Shown here: positions 43,658-51,845 of the stretch, in pieces
Layout: each line of letters starts with the position of its first letter
Numbering within the stretch: position 1 is the first letter of the stretch
NCBI GenBank assembly: GCA_964645775.1
Contig: CAZYBU010000003.1
Coordinates: 86,313 to 150,312, forward strand
Length of the DNA: 64,000 nucleotides
Reading direction: 5' to 3'
DNA from: CAZYBU01 sp964645775
GTDB lineage: Bacteria > Spirochaetota > UBA4802 > UBA5550
Made by a program: the position numbers and the translations under genes
Notes under the pieces: model-generated
What the model saw: the letters and a program-made list of their open reading frames with translations, nothing else
Told to the model about the DNA's origin: nothing
Database searches by the model: none

Positions 43658-44404
43658 ATGAAAAAGGAAGAGAACGCCGGGAGTTACACTGTCCTTGCTC
43701 CCTTCTACGATTATGTCCTTCAGCATGTCGATTACCACTCCTGGTATCTCTTTCTCACGAGGGTCATGATCCGGCATATCAATGATCCCAGGGTCGTCCT
43801 GGAACTGGGCTGCGGTACGGGACGATTCGGGGCCAAGTTTTCAGTCGAGGACTTTCAAATCTACGGAATCGACCGCTCCCTTGACATGCTCCGTGTGGCC
43901 CGGACCCGGGCCTACCGAAACTTCCGGATCATCTGCGCCGATATCACCTGTTTTAATCTCTCCCGTCCCGTGGACTTCATCTTCTCCGTCCATGACACGG
44001 TCAATTATCTGACTACCCGTGATCAGCTCCTTGGCCTGTTCCGATCCGTGAGAAGGGTCATGCACCGAGACAGCGTCTTTCTCTTCGACACAACCACGGA
44101 ATATAACATCCTCAGAAATTTCGCCGATAAAGATAACGAGTACGAAACCCGTGGGACACACGTAAAATGGGAAAACACCTACGACGAAGGGAACCGTATG
44201 ATCCATTCCTATCTGACTTTTACGGGCCCACGTGGGGAGAGGGTCCGGGAACATCACAGGCAGAGACTTCATCGCAGGGAGGATATTTTGCAGCTTCTCG
44301 ATGAAGCCGGGCTTGAGCTTATCGAGACTCTTTCCGATTACGATGACATCCCCCCTCATCCGGAAAGCGTCATGATCAATTACGTGACAAGAAAAAGGCG
44401 ATGA
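43658..44404 (+). CDS. class I SAM-dependent methyltransferase
   Basis: 248 residues. The SAM loop is VVLELGCGTGRFG, followed by the acidic strand IYGIDRSLDML and ICADITCFNL. VDFIFSVHDTVNYL takes the motif-IV position. The C-terminal half, with EHHRQRLHRREDILQLLDEAGL, follows the UbiE/small-molecule methyltransferase pattern. No ribosome site is strong. It overlaps the zinc-ribbon membrane protein gene by ATGA. Substrate unknown. Confidence 0.82.
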   Translation: MKKEENAGSYTVLAPFYDYVLQHVDYHSWYLFLTRVMIRHINDPRVVLELGCGTGRFGAKFSVEDFQIYGIDRSLDMLRVARTRAYRNFRIICADITCFNLSRPVDFIFSVHDTVNYLTTRDQLLGLFRSVRRVMHRDSVFLFDTTTEYNILRNFADKDNEYETRGTHVKWENTYDEGNRMIHSYLTFTGPRGERVREHHRQRLHRREDILQLLDEAGLELIETLSDYDDIPPHPESVMINYVTRKRR

Positions 44405-44751
44405 GCATTCTTCTTTACTTTGCCGGATTGATCATTGGAGTGGCTGTCTTCCTCTGGCTTCTCTCCACCTACCATGAGGGGAAAGACCGCCTTGAATCCC
44501 TGAGGAAGGGAAAGGCCCGACAGGACCCGGGAGTAACGCCGGAAACCGTCCAGACCCGCAGACAGGAGCCGGGAAGCATGAAACGGATCTGTCCCCTCTG
44601 CGGGTCGGCCCTCTCGAAATACGAGGCCCTTTATGCCGCTCCGGTTGAAAGCAATACAGGGATCAGGATACTGATCTATGGATGCAGGTACTGTTATAAA
44701 CCTGAAGAGGACCCGGAGCGGAAAAAGAGGACCGACATACTGGGAAGCTGA
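44401..44751 (+). CDS. membrane-anchored zinc-ribbon protein
   Basis: 116 residues. One N-terminal membrane helix (ILLYFAGLIIGVAVFLWLLS), a charged linker, and a C-terminal four-Cys ribbon (CPLCGSALSKY ... GCRYCYK). It is coupled to the methyltransferase gene by ATGA and ends one base before the convergent pcm gene. No named family recognised; the ribbon faces the cytoplasm if the N-terminus is outside. Confidence 0.7.
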   Translation: MSILLYFAGLIIGVAVFLWLLSTYHEGKDRLESLRKGKARQDPGVTPETVQTRRQEPGSMKRICPLCGSALSKYEALYAAPVESNTGIRILIYGCRYCYKPEEDPERKKRTDILGS

Positions 44752-45483
44752 TCATGAGGTGGCTGACGTTTCCTCACCGTTTACAGTTGATTCCTCTTCC
44801 CTTTCTTCATCATCCATGAAACCGAAGAGATCGTCATCCTGATCGATCCATCCGTACTCCCCCCTGAGGGAAGGGAACTGGCAGAGGTCGTGAAAAGAGA
44901 TGTACCGGTTCGTGTCGAGTACAAACTCATCCAGGTGCCGATAGAGTACGATCTGCTGCTGGTGGGGTGGTCCCATGGGAAAGACGGCCCGTCCGCCGGT
45001 CTTAAGGGTGGTGAGAATACCAAAGGGACGACGTGAAACACTGCCGGTGATAAGACATGCGTCAAACCCCTTCTCGTCACCGATAATATCGCTGGCATCT
45101 CCTGCCAGTATTTTTACATTGTAAACACCTTCTCGAATCAGGCGCTCTTTGGCCATCCTGCCCAGCTCCTCGTGCTGTTCCAGAGAGACCACCTCCCTGG
45201 AGAGTTCACCCAGGATTGCCGTGGAATAGCCGGAGCCGGTCCCTATCTCAAGTACCCGTTCTTTTCGGGTGGGAGCAAGGATATTGATCATCTTCGCCAG
45301 GGTAAGGGGATCATCCATTACCTCTCCCTTACCCACAGGCAGGGCCCCCAATTCCCATGTCCTTTCCGCGAATGGAGGATCGACGAAAACAGACCTGTCC
45401 TGGGACTCAAAGGCCCGGAAGATCCTTTCAGCGAGACCGAGTTCTTTCAGAGCTTTAAGATATTTTTCTTTCCCTTTCTTCAT
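44752..45483 (-). CDS. pcm: protein-L-isoaspartate O-methyltransferase
   Basis: 243 residues from ATG 45483; TTG 45498 is an alternative. RVLEIGTGSGYSTAILGEL is the PCMT SAM loop, with DDPLTLAKMINIL, VVSLEQHEELGRMAKERL and ALPVGKGEVMDDP matching the family. It repairs isoaspartyl residues in damaged proteins. The C-terminal 25 residues are very acidic. It follows mlaE directly as the last gene of the operon that starts with rpsF. Confidence 0.9.
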   Translation of the reverse strand: MKKGKEKYLKALKELGLAERIFRAFESQDRSVFVDPPFAERTWELGALPVGKGEVMDDPLTLAKMINILAPTRKERVLEIGTGSGYSTAILGELSREVVSLEQHEELGRMAKERLIREGVYNVKILAGDASDIIGDEKGFDACLITGSVSRRPFGILTTLKTGGRAVFPMGPPHQQQIVLYRHLDEFVLDTNRYISFHDLCQFPSLRGEYGWIDQDDDLFGFMDDEEREEESTVNGEETSATS

Positions 45484-45490
45484 TACGTCT

Positions 45491-46270
45491 CTATTCAAAA
45501 AACGACATAAAATACGTTAAAAAGTAATCGGATACCAGAATCGCAACAGAGGATAAAACCACAGCCCGGATAGTTGACCTGCCCACGCCTTCAGCTCCTC
45601 CCGTGGTGGCGAATCCCTGATAACATGAGATGATTGCTATCTCCATACCGAAGAAAACCGACTTTATGAGACCGGAAAAGAGGTCATAAAGGGTTGTGTA
45701 CTGAAGCAGGTTTTCAAAGTATTTATCAGCAGTAACGCCATGAACCATGGAGGCGGGGATGACTCCTCCGATGACCCCCATGACCGTGGTAAGAACCGTA
45801 ATGGTCGGAACCATAGTCAGGGCGGCTATAAACCTGGGCACCGAAAGATACTGGATAGGGTTGGCCGCCAGTGTACGGAGGGCGTCAATCTGTTCCGTCA
45901 CCTTCATGGTTCCGATCTCCGCCGCGATAGCGGATCCGACGCGGCCAGCCAAAAGGAGAGCCGTAAGTACCGGCCCCAGTTCCCGGAACATGGTTTTGGA
46001 GATGGCACTTCCGATAAAGACCGAAGCCCCGGACATGATGAAATTCAGAGCGTGCCCTACCTGAAGTGACATGACCATCCCGGTGGAAATGATTGAGATA
46101 AGGGTCACCGGAAGGGACTTGTATCCTATCTCGAGCATCTGATAGATAATATTCTTCCAGTCAAAGGGAGGCCTGAAAGACCAGACAATGGTCTCCTTGA
46201 AAAAAATGATATACCCCCCGATAGATGCGAAGGCATTAATTACAACGTCTATGCGGCTATTCGAGCTCAT
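45491..46270 (-). CDS. mlaE: MlaE-type ABC transporter permease (phospholipid transport)
   Basis: 259 residues from ATG 46270, which overlaps the dnaB stop by 14 bases. Five hydrophobic segments; FRELGPVLTALLLAGRVGSAIAAEIGTMKVTEQIDAL is the heart of the MlaE family (given here only as a region: ELGPVLTALLLAGR). MlaE moves phospholipids between inner and outer membranes with an ATPase (MlaF) and an MCE protein (MlaD). Neither gene lies next to it here, as pcm follows, so they must be elsewhere. Confidence 0.9.
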   Translation of the reverse strand: MSSNSRIDVVINAFASIGGYIIFFKETIVWSFRPPFDWKNIIYQMLEIGYKSLPVTLISIISTGMVMSLQVGHALNFIMSGASVFIGSAISKTMFRELGPVLTALLLAGRVGSAIAAEIGTMKVTEQIDALRTLAANPIQYLSVPRFIAALTMVPTITVLTTVMGVIGGVIPASMVHGVTADKYFENLLQYTTLYDLFSGLIKSVFFGMEIAIISCYQGFATTGGAEGVGRSTIRAVVLSSVAILVSDYFLTYFMSFFE

Positions 46271-47621
46271 GGGCAGGTATTGCCTCCTCATAGCTGTGAG
46301 TCTTATCAAGATTACCAAACTTGGTGAATTTTTCCCAGAAGAAAAGCTCAATATTGCCGACGGGACCGCTCCTCTGTTTCGCGATCATGAGTTCCGCAAT
46401 GCCCTTCTTTTCGGAATCACGCTTCACCTTCTCTTCCCTGTATAGGAATATGACCACATCCGCGTCCTGCTCAATGGAACCGGATTCCCGCAGGTCGGCC
46501 AGGGTCGGTCTCTGGTCGGTCCGCTGTTCCACGGCCCGCGAGAGCTGGGAAAGAGCGATAACCGGGATGGAAAGCTCCCGCGCCAGCTGCTTAAGAAAAC
46601 GCGAAATCTCCCCTATCTGCAGGTGCCGGTCCATCCTCCGTTCGATGGCGCTCACCAGCTGCAGATAATCGACCACGACAAGCCCCAGAGACTCCCGGGC
46701 AGCAAGCCTTCGTGCCTTGGCCCGGATCTCAAGAATGTTCACCGAAGGCGTGTCGTCAATGTAAAGAGGCGACTGGCCGAGCCGATTGATGGCCATGTCG
46801 ATATTCCGGTAATCGTCCTGTGAAATACGTCCCGTACGGAGCAGCTGTGAATCGACCATAGCCTCCACGCAGATAAGGCGCATCCCGAGCTGCTCGGCCG
46901 GCATCTCAAGAGAGAAGTAGAGAGCCGCCTTCTTCTCCTTCAGGGCCACATGGTTGATCATATTAAGAGCCAGGGCTGTCTTTCCCATTCCCGGCCGGGA
47001 AGCGATAATGATCAGTTCCGAGGGATGAAAACCTGTCAGAAGTTCATCCAGTTCGCGAAAACCTGAACCGATTCCCGTGACCACCTTTTTAGTCCGGTAC
47101 CAGTCTTCTATATCCTGCCGGGTACGTTCCAGGATCAGGGAAAGAGGTTCATAGTTTGAGGTGTATTTCTTCTCGGTAATGGAAAAGATGGAGCTTTCAA
47201 TCTGGTCAAGAAGGTCCCGCGTTTCAAGCTTCGTATCGTAGGAACGGGTGACAGCGTCCGTGGCCACCTGGATCATGTGCCTGCGAAGGGCCAGTTCCCT
47301 GACCCGTTCAGCGTAGTACCGGGCATTAGCGGAGGTAGAGACGGCCTGGTACAGATCAACCAGGGAAGGGTCGCCGCCGACCTGGTCAAACTGATCGTGG
47401 TCCATGAGCTTCTGCCTGAGAGTCGTCAGATCTATGGGAAGACCCTTCCTCTCCAGCTCCAGAATCTTTTCGAAGATGATTCGGTGCTTTTCCAGGTAAA
47501 AATCTTCGGCCTGGAGGATCTCGGTCACCTGGAAAAGGGCCTCACGATTCAGGAGGGCCGATGCGATACACGCCGCTTCTGTTTCTATGTCCTGAGGGGG
47601 GACCGCATCGACGGCAGGCAT
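46257..47621 (-). CDS. dnaB: replicative DNA helicase DnaB
   Basis: 454 residues. The N-terminal domain opens with VPPQDIETEAACIASAL, which binds primase. The RecA-like domain has Walker A ASRPGMGKTALALN, LYFSLEMPAEQLGMRL, the Walker B region LVVVDYLQLV and SGSIEQDADVVIFLYRE. It unwinds DNA at the fork as a hexamer. AGGAG lies before the ATG. No intein is present. Confidence 0.96.
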   Translation of the reverse strand: MPAVDAVPPQDIETEAACIASALLNREALFQVTEILQAEDFYLEKHRIIFEKILELERKGLPIDLTTLRQKLMDHDQFDQVGGDPSLVDLYQAVSTSANARYYAERVRELALRRHMIQVATDAVTRSYDTKLETRDLLDQIESSIFSITEKKYTSNYEPLSLILERTRQDIEDWYRTKKVVTGIGSGFRELDELLTGFHPSELIIIASRPGMGKTALALNMINHVALKEKKAALYFSLEMPAEQLGMRLICVEAMVDSQLLRTGRISQDDYRNIDMAINRLGQSPLYIDDTPSVNILEIRAKARRLAARESLGLVVVDYLQLVSAIERRMDRHLQIGEISRFLKQLARELSIPVIALSQLSRAVEQRTDQRPTLADLRESGSIEQDADVVIFLYREEKVKRDSEKKGIAELMIAKQRSGPVGNIELFFWEKFTKFGNLDKTHSYEEAIPAHELE

Positions 47622-47622
47622 T

Positions 47623-48096
47623 CTACTCCTCTCCCTTCTGCTCTCCCGGACTCTCTTCTCCCTGAACGATGACCTTAATATGGGCCGTCAGGCCGTCATC
47701 CAGCTTCAGGGGAATCTCGTACTCACCGATCTGCTTGATGGGAGTATCGAGAGATATCTTCCGCTTGTCAATGGCAAAACCCTCTTCTTTCAGGGATCGA
47801 GCCAGATCCATGGAGGTCACGGAACCGAAAAGTTTACCCTCTTCCCCCACCTGCACGGTGAAGGTAAGTTCTTTCCCGTTTATGGCATCCAGAACCTTCT
47901 CGCTCTCCTTCCGGCGTTTCTCCTTCTTGATTCGGATCATCCGTTCCTGGTGTTCTTTGGCCTTTTTACTTGAAACGGTTGCCGGAACGACCAGGTTCCG
48001 GGGCAAAAGAAAATTGCGGGCGTATCCATCCGCCACTTCACGGATGTCACCCGCGTCCCCCAGGTTCGGTATATCCTTTTGAAGAATGACTTTCAT
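47623..48096 (-). CDS. rplI: 50S ribosomal protein L9
   Basis: 157 residues. The N-terminal domain MKVILQKDIPNLGDAGDIRE and VADGYARNFLLPRNLVVPAT is the L9 signature, followed by the long helix and a C-terminal domain. The tail ends in a short acidic stretch (EESPGEQKGEE). AAGGAGTAACG precedes the ATG. It lies between the membrane-protein gene and dnaB, a conserved order. Confidence 0.97.
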   Translation of the reverse strand: MKVILQKDIPNLGDAGDIREVADGYARNFLLPRNLVVPATVSSKKAKEHQERMIRIKKEKRRKESEKVLDAINGKELTFTVQVGEEGKLFGSVTSMDLARSLKEEGFAIDKRKISLDTPIKQIGEYEIPLKLDDGLTAHIKVIVQGEESPGEQKGEE

Positions 48097-48101
48097 AATC
48101 G

Positions 48102-48983
48102 TTACTCCTTGTCTTTCGAAATGTCATCCCCGGAAAGCTTTCTGAAATCGGCCCAGAAATCGAGAGTACCCAGTCCCGCCATGACCACCATGACAAAGAT
48201 GGTGAACTGGAACCCCAGGATAAGGGCCAGGAGAACCCCCAGGGAGATAATAGAAGGGGGAAGCCCCTTCTGAAGCAATATATGCCGAATGACACCGAAT
48301 CCCTGAACCATGTAGAGGGAAGCGGTGATCAGTAGCAGATTAAGGGCCCCGAGATAAAGAAGATTCATCTCCCTTCGGGGCATCAAAAGAACCAGGGCCA
48401 GACCGGCTATAAGCACGAAAATGGAGGGGTCCGGCATCCTGAAATCTTCAATATTTCTCAGTTCTACCGTGGAAAGGAACCGTGCCAGAACCAGCCTGAA
48501 AAGAGTAAAGGCAATGACGGCGAAAATCATCCCATAGAGAAAGGTAGAAAAGGGTAGGATATCCCTGGCCATCGACACCCAGGATTCGAAGTCATCCATC
48601 ATCCTTTTTCGACGCTCTTCCGGGACCTCGGACTGTTCCATCATCTTTTCGACCTGTCCCCTGGACTCAACGAAAAGGTCCATGTCATGAACCCTGAGCA
48701 GGTAAACATAATTAGCCGTCATCAGGACCGAAAAGGCCACAGAGACTGAAATTAAAAAAAAGGGGAAAGACCTCCTCTCACTGAAAGTATGCCCCCCGAG
48801 AAAACCTATGGCAAGGGGAAGCAGAACCATGGGGATCTGCTGTTCCCCACCGGGTACCAGCCAGAGGCCCAGGAGTACCGGAACAAGGGAGAATAGCGTA
48901 ACCCTCCCCCACCGAATCCAGGCCAAAGCTGACCCCAGGGCCAGAGCCAGACCCAGGAGAATGGTTCCAGCAGCGGAAACCAT
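48102..48983 (-). CDS. polytopic membrane protein (DUF2232-like)
   Basis: 293 residues with about eight hydrophobic segments, for example GTILLGLALALGSALAWIRW and SIFVLIAGLALVLLMP. Position between rpsR and rplI fits the DUF2232 family, which occupies the same place in several phyla. Its function is unknown. GGGAAGATAGA precedes the ATG. Confidence 0.8.
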   Translation of the reverse strand: MVSAAGTILLGLALALGSALAWIRWGRVTLFSLVPVLLGLWLVPGGEQQIPMVLLPLAIGFLGGHTFSERRSFPFFLISVSVAFSVLMTANYVYLLRVHDMDLFVESRGQVEKMMEQSEVPEERRKRMMDDFESWVSMARDILPFSTFLYGMIFAVIAFTLFRLVLARFLSTVELRNIEDFRMPDPSIFVLIAGLALVLLMPRREMNLLYLGALNLLLITASLYMVQGFGVIRHILLQKGLPPSIISLGVLLALILGFQFTIFVMVVMAGLGTLDFWADFRKLSGDDISKDKE

Positions 48984-48995
48984 TCTATCTTCCCG

Positions 48996-49508
48996 CTACT
49001 TTTCCATGAAGGGAAGCAGCGCCAGTATGCGTGCCCTTTTAATGGCTATGGCAAGAGACCGCTGGTGTTTCGCGCAGGTTCCCGTTACCCTGCGGGGAAG
49101 TATTTTCCCCCGATCGGTAACAAATCTTCCCAGAATATCGGCCCGTTTGTAATCGATAACCGCGTCCTCTTCATGGCAGAAGCGGCATACTTTGCGACGA
49201 AACCTGGGATTGCTCCTTCTCGGATCACGGCCACCTCTCTGCTGAGGTCGATTTTCTCTCTGGGGAGCCCTGTTCTCATAACCTGAATCCCGACTTTTTT
49301 CACCGACGGTTTCAGTCGTAGCGCTCTTCTCTTCAGCCGGGGTTTCCACGCTTTCTGAAGTACTTTCCTTTTGTTCAGGTTCTGTGGATACCGTCTCTTC
49401 TATCACCGCTTCAGCCGTGGTCTCTTCCTCTGAACGGGTCTCTCCGGTATCTGTATCCGTTGAAGTGACTTCTTCCGTCGATTCCGTATTTTTTACTTCT
49501 TCGCTCAT
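48996..49508 (-). CDS. rpsR: 30S ribosomal protein S18 with long acidic N-terminal extension
   Basis: 170 residues, about twice the usual 75-95. The last 75 residues are S18: KVCRFCHEEDAVIDYKRAD, DILGRFVTDRGKILPRRVTG and CAKHQRSLAIAIKRARIL, with the zinc-ribbon-type Cys of some S18. The first 75 residues are almost only Glu, Thr, Ser and Val (STEEVTSTDTDTGETRSEEE), then an Arg/Gln-rich hinge. GAGGT lies before the ATG, so the extension is translated. S18 binds with S6, encoded two genes upstream. Confidence 0.95.
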   Translation of the reverse strand: MSEEVKNTESTEEVTSTDTDTGETRSEEETTAEAVIEETVSTEPEQKESTSESVETPAEEKSATTETVGEKSRDSGYENRAPQRENRPQQRGGRDPRRSNPRFRRKVCRFCHEEDAVIDYKRADILGRFVTDRGKILPRRVTGTCAKHQRSLAIAIKRARILALLPFMEK

Positions 49509-49568
49509 TGCTTACCTCATACATGTGCTTATAAGACAGATAATGTCTCGATGGATGGTTTCAATATA

Positions 49569-50045
49569 CTAAAAGGGTATATCATCATCAGAGAATGGGT
49601 TATCGGCGATATTGGACGTGTTCTTGAAATCAGGAACTGAATCACCTTCACGCGATCCAGATTCCGAGCTGGAACCTGAAGAGCCGTAATCGCCACCCTG
49701 TCCGGTCGATTCACCCCTGCTCTGGAGAAACTGCATGTTCTCCACCACTACCTCTACGATCGATCGCTTTTTCCCCTCCTGGTCCTCCCAGGATCTCTGC
49801 TGGAGTCTGCCTTCCACGGCGATGCGATGTCCCTTTCTGCTGTACTCCACGATCACCTCGCCGAGGCGGCCCCAGGCGATACAGTTAAAGAAAGAGACCT
49901 CCTCTCTCTTTTCTCCCTGTACCGAATAATTTCTGTTATTTGCAATAGAGAAACTCGCGATTGAGGTCCCGCCCTGCGTATGCCGCAGTTCCGGGTCTCT
50001 CGTCAGACGACCGATCAGGACTACCCTGTTAAGATCGCTGGCCAT
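49569..50045 (-). CDS. ssb: single-stranded DNA-binding protein
   Basis: 158 residues. The OB-fold has LNRVVLIGRLTRDPELRHT, IASFSIANNRNY and FNCIAWGRLGEVIVEYSRKG. A Gly/Ser-rich linker leads to the acidic tip DDDIPF, which recruits repair and replication proteins. GAGGAGAAC precedes the ATG. The rpsF-ssb-rpsR order is classic. Confidence 0.96.
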   Translation of the reverse strand: MASDLNRVVLIGRLTRDPELRHTQGGTSIASFSIANNRNYSVQGEKREEVSFFNCIAWGRLGEVIVEYSRKGHRIAVEGRLQQRSWEDQEGKKRSIVEVVVENMQFLQSRGESTGQGGDYGSSGSSSESGSREGDSVPDFKNTSNIADNPFSDDDIPF

Positions 50046-50056
50046 GATTGTTCTCC

Positions 50057-50347
50057 TCAGGCGCTTTTCTTGTCAGACTTCGTTTTCACGAAGAGATACC
50101 GGAGAAGGTCAGCCTGGAGTCGGAATTCATCCAGGACCTTTTCAACGCTGGAGGGGTCCGCCTCAACGTTTGCAAAGAAATAGTAACCGTCCTTCTCTCC
50201 GCTGATTTCGTAAGCCATACGTTTAACACCCCAGGGCTCTTCATTCACCACGGTTACTCCGTACTTGCCAAGAGTTTCCATCATTTTCGCCCTGGCGGGA
50301 TCAAGATTACTGTTGCGGATGATAACTGTCAGTTCGTAACTGTTCAA
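50057..50347 (-). CDS. rpsF: 30S ribosomal protein S6
   Basis: 96 residues from TTG 50347, with GGAGG six bases upstream; this gives the normal S6 length and N-terminus (MNSYELTVIIRNSNLD). GVTVVNEEPWGVKRMAYEI and DGYYFFANVEADP are typical. S6 pairs with S18 on the small subunit. Its mRNA leader has a GC-rich hairpin at 50375-50401. Confidence 0.95.
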   Translation of the reverse strand: MNSYELTVIIRNSNLDPARAKMMETLGKYGVTVVNEEPWGVKRMAYEISGEKDGYYFFANVEADPSSVEKVLDEFRLQADLLRYLFVKTKSDKKSA

Positions 50348-50374
50348 AGGATTCCTCCTTCCTCTGGAAAATAT

Positions 50375-50401
50375 TGCCGGGATACCGCAAAGCTCCCGGC
50401 A
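50375..50401 (-). promoter_or_regulatory. hairpin in the rpsF leader, candidate S6:S18 autoregulatory site
   Basis: TGCCGGGA and TCCCGGCA arms with an 11-base loop, just upstream of the GGAGG of rpsF. In many bacteria S6:S18 represses its own operon by binding a leader hairpin with a CCG element. Here the position fits, but the exact motif is not clear. Confidence 0.35.
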
Positions 50402-50504
50402 GAAAGGGAACACCATTTCTCCATCAGGCGTGTTTTTTTGCAAGCATTAATAGTAAACAGAGTGAGCTTACTTCTACCGGGTATTGATCTTGACAGGTAA
50501 ATTG

Positions 50505-51845
50505 ATGGAAGATAGATATTTTGCCATGAAAAGAGAGAGCAAAAATTCACAAAACAGAGAAGAGGAAGGCTACCTCTCACTGATAGATTATATCTTTCGA
50601 TCCACCGACCCTTTCCACGCCATAAAAGAGGCTGAACGGATACTGAAAGATGCCGGATTTCAATCTCTGGATGAAAAAGAGAAATGGGATCTGGAGCCAG
50701 AACAAAGCTATTTCATTACCCGTTCCCATACGTCCCTGGTGGCCTTTAAAACAGGAAGGTTCACACCGGCCGAAACAGGATTCCGTATTATCGCGGCCCA
50801 CGTCGATTCCCCATCCTTCCGGATAAAACCCCTGCCTGAAAAAAAGGAGGAGGGAGGATACCTGACACTAAACGTGGAACCCTATGGTTCTCCCATACAC
50901 GCCAGCTGGATGGACCGCCCCCTCTCCATTTCAGGCCGTATCATTACCCGTGGGTCTGACCCCTTTTCTCCCCGCACGGAGCTCATCAATCTTTCTGAGC
51001 CTGTCTGCTCCATACCGAGACTGGCCCCCCACCTTGAAAAAAAGGAGGGGAGACAGGACGATATTCAGAAGGAGATGATCCCCCTGGCAGGTCTTTTGGA
51101 TGAAAATGAAACAGCTGAAGGATACCTGGTAAAAATCGTGGAAGAGAAGTGCGGGCGCAAAGATATTCTGGATTACGATCTTTTCCTTTATGACCCGGCC
51201 CCTCCGGTGCGCATGGGGCCCGGAAGAAAAATTCTCTCCTCCGGCCGCATCGATGATCTTGAAGGGGTCTTCGCCGGTCTTGAGGCCATAACAGGTTGCA
51301 ATCAACCGGACACCCCTGTAGTACTGGCTCTTTTTAACCACGAGGAGGTCGGCAGTTCCACCCCTCAGGGGGCAGACTCACCCTTTCTCTCTACCGTACT
51401 CGAAAGGATAACGGAAGCGGCAGGAGGAGACCGGCAGGATTTCCACCGGGCCCGGGCTTTTTCTTTTATCATATCAGCAGACGCGGCCCATGCCGTCCAC
51501 CCCAACCGTGGAGAGCGCTCTGACCCCACGAACCGTCCCCTGCCGGGCAGGGGACCGGTCATAAAGATCAACGCTTCCATGCGTTACACAACGGACGGCG
51601 CCTCAGCCGCACTTTTCCGGGAACTATGCCGCGAGATAGACGTGCCGGTACAGACCTACGTCAACCGGTCGGGAGAACGGGGCGGCTCCACACTGGGACC
51701 CCTTTCGGCAAGCCAGCTCGACATCCCGGGTCTGGATGCCGGTATTCCCATCCTGGCCATGCACTCGGCCAGGGAACTGGCTTCCCTTGAAGACCACCTC
51801 TCCTTTACGAAGGTATTAACTCATTTCTTTGGACGGAATCGATGA
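50505..51845 (+). CDS. M18-family aminopeptidase (aspartyl aminopeptidase-like)
   Basis: 446 residues. Zinc ligands and catalytic parts of the M18 family appear in order: IIAAHVDSPSFRIKP, SSGRIDDLEGVFAGLEA, LALFNHEEVGSSTPQGADS, ISADAAHAVHPN and ILAMHSARELAS. It removes N-terminal acidic or neutral residues from peptides in the cytoplasm as a large complex. The start at ATG 50505 has AGGT six bases upstream. It overlaps nadE by ATGA. Confidence 0.92.
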   Translation: MEDRYFAMKRESKNSQNREEEGYLSLIDYIFRSTDPFHAIKEAERILKDAGFQSLDEKEKWDLEPEQSYFITRSHTSLVAFKTGRFTPAETGFRIIAAHVDSPSFRIKPLPEKKEEGGYLTLNVEPYGSPIHASWMDRPLSISGRIITRGSDPFSPRTELINLSEPVCSIPRLAPHLEKKEGRQDDIQKEMIPLAGLLDENETAEGYLVKIVEEKCGRKDILDYDLFLYDPAPPVRMGPGRKILSSGRIDDLEGVFAGLEAITGCNQPDTPVVLALFNHEEVGSSTPQGADSPFLSTVLERITEAAGGDRQDFHRARAFSFIISADAAHAVHPNRGERSDPTNRPLPGRGPVIKINASMRYTTDGASAALFRELCREIDVPVQTYVNRSGERGGSTLGPLSASQLDIPGLDAGIPILAMHSARELASLEDHLSFTKVLTHFFGRNR

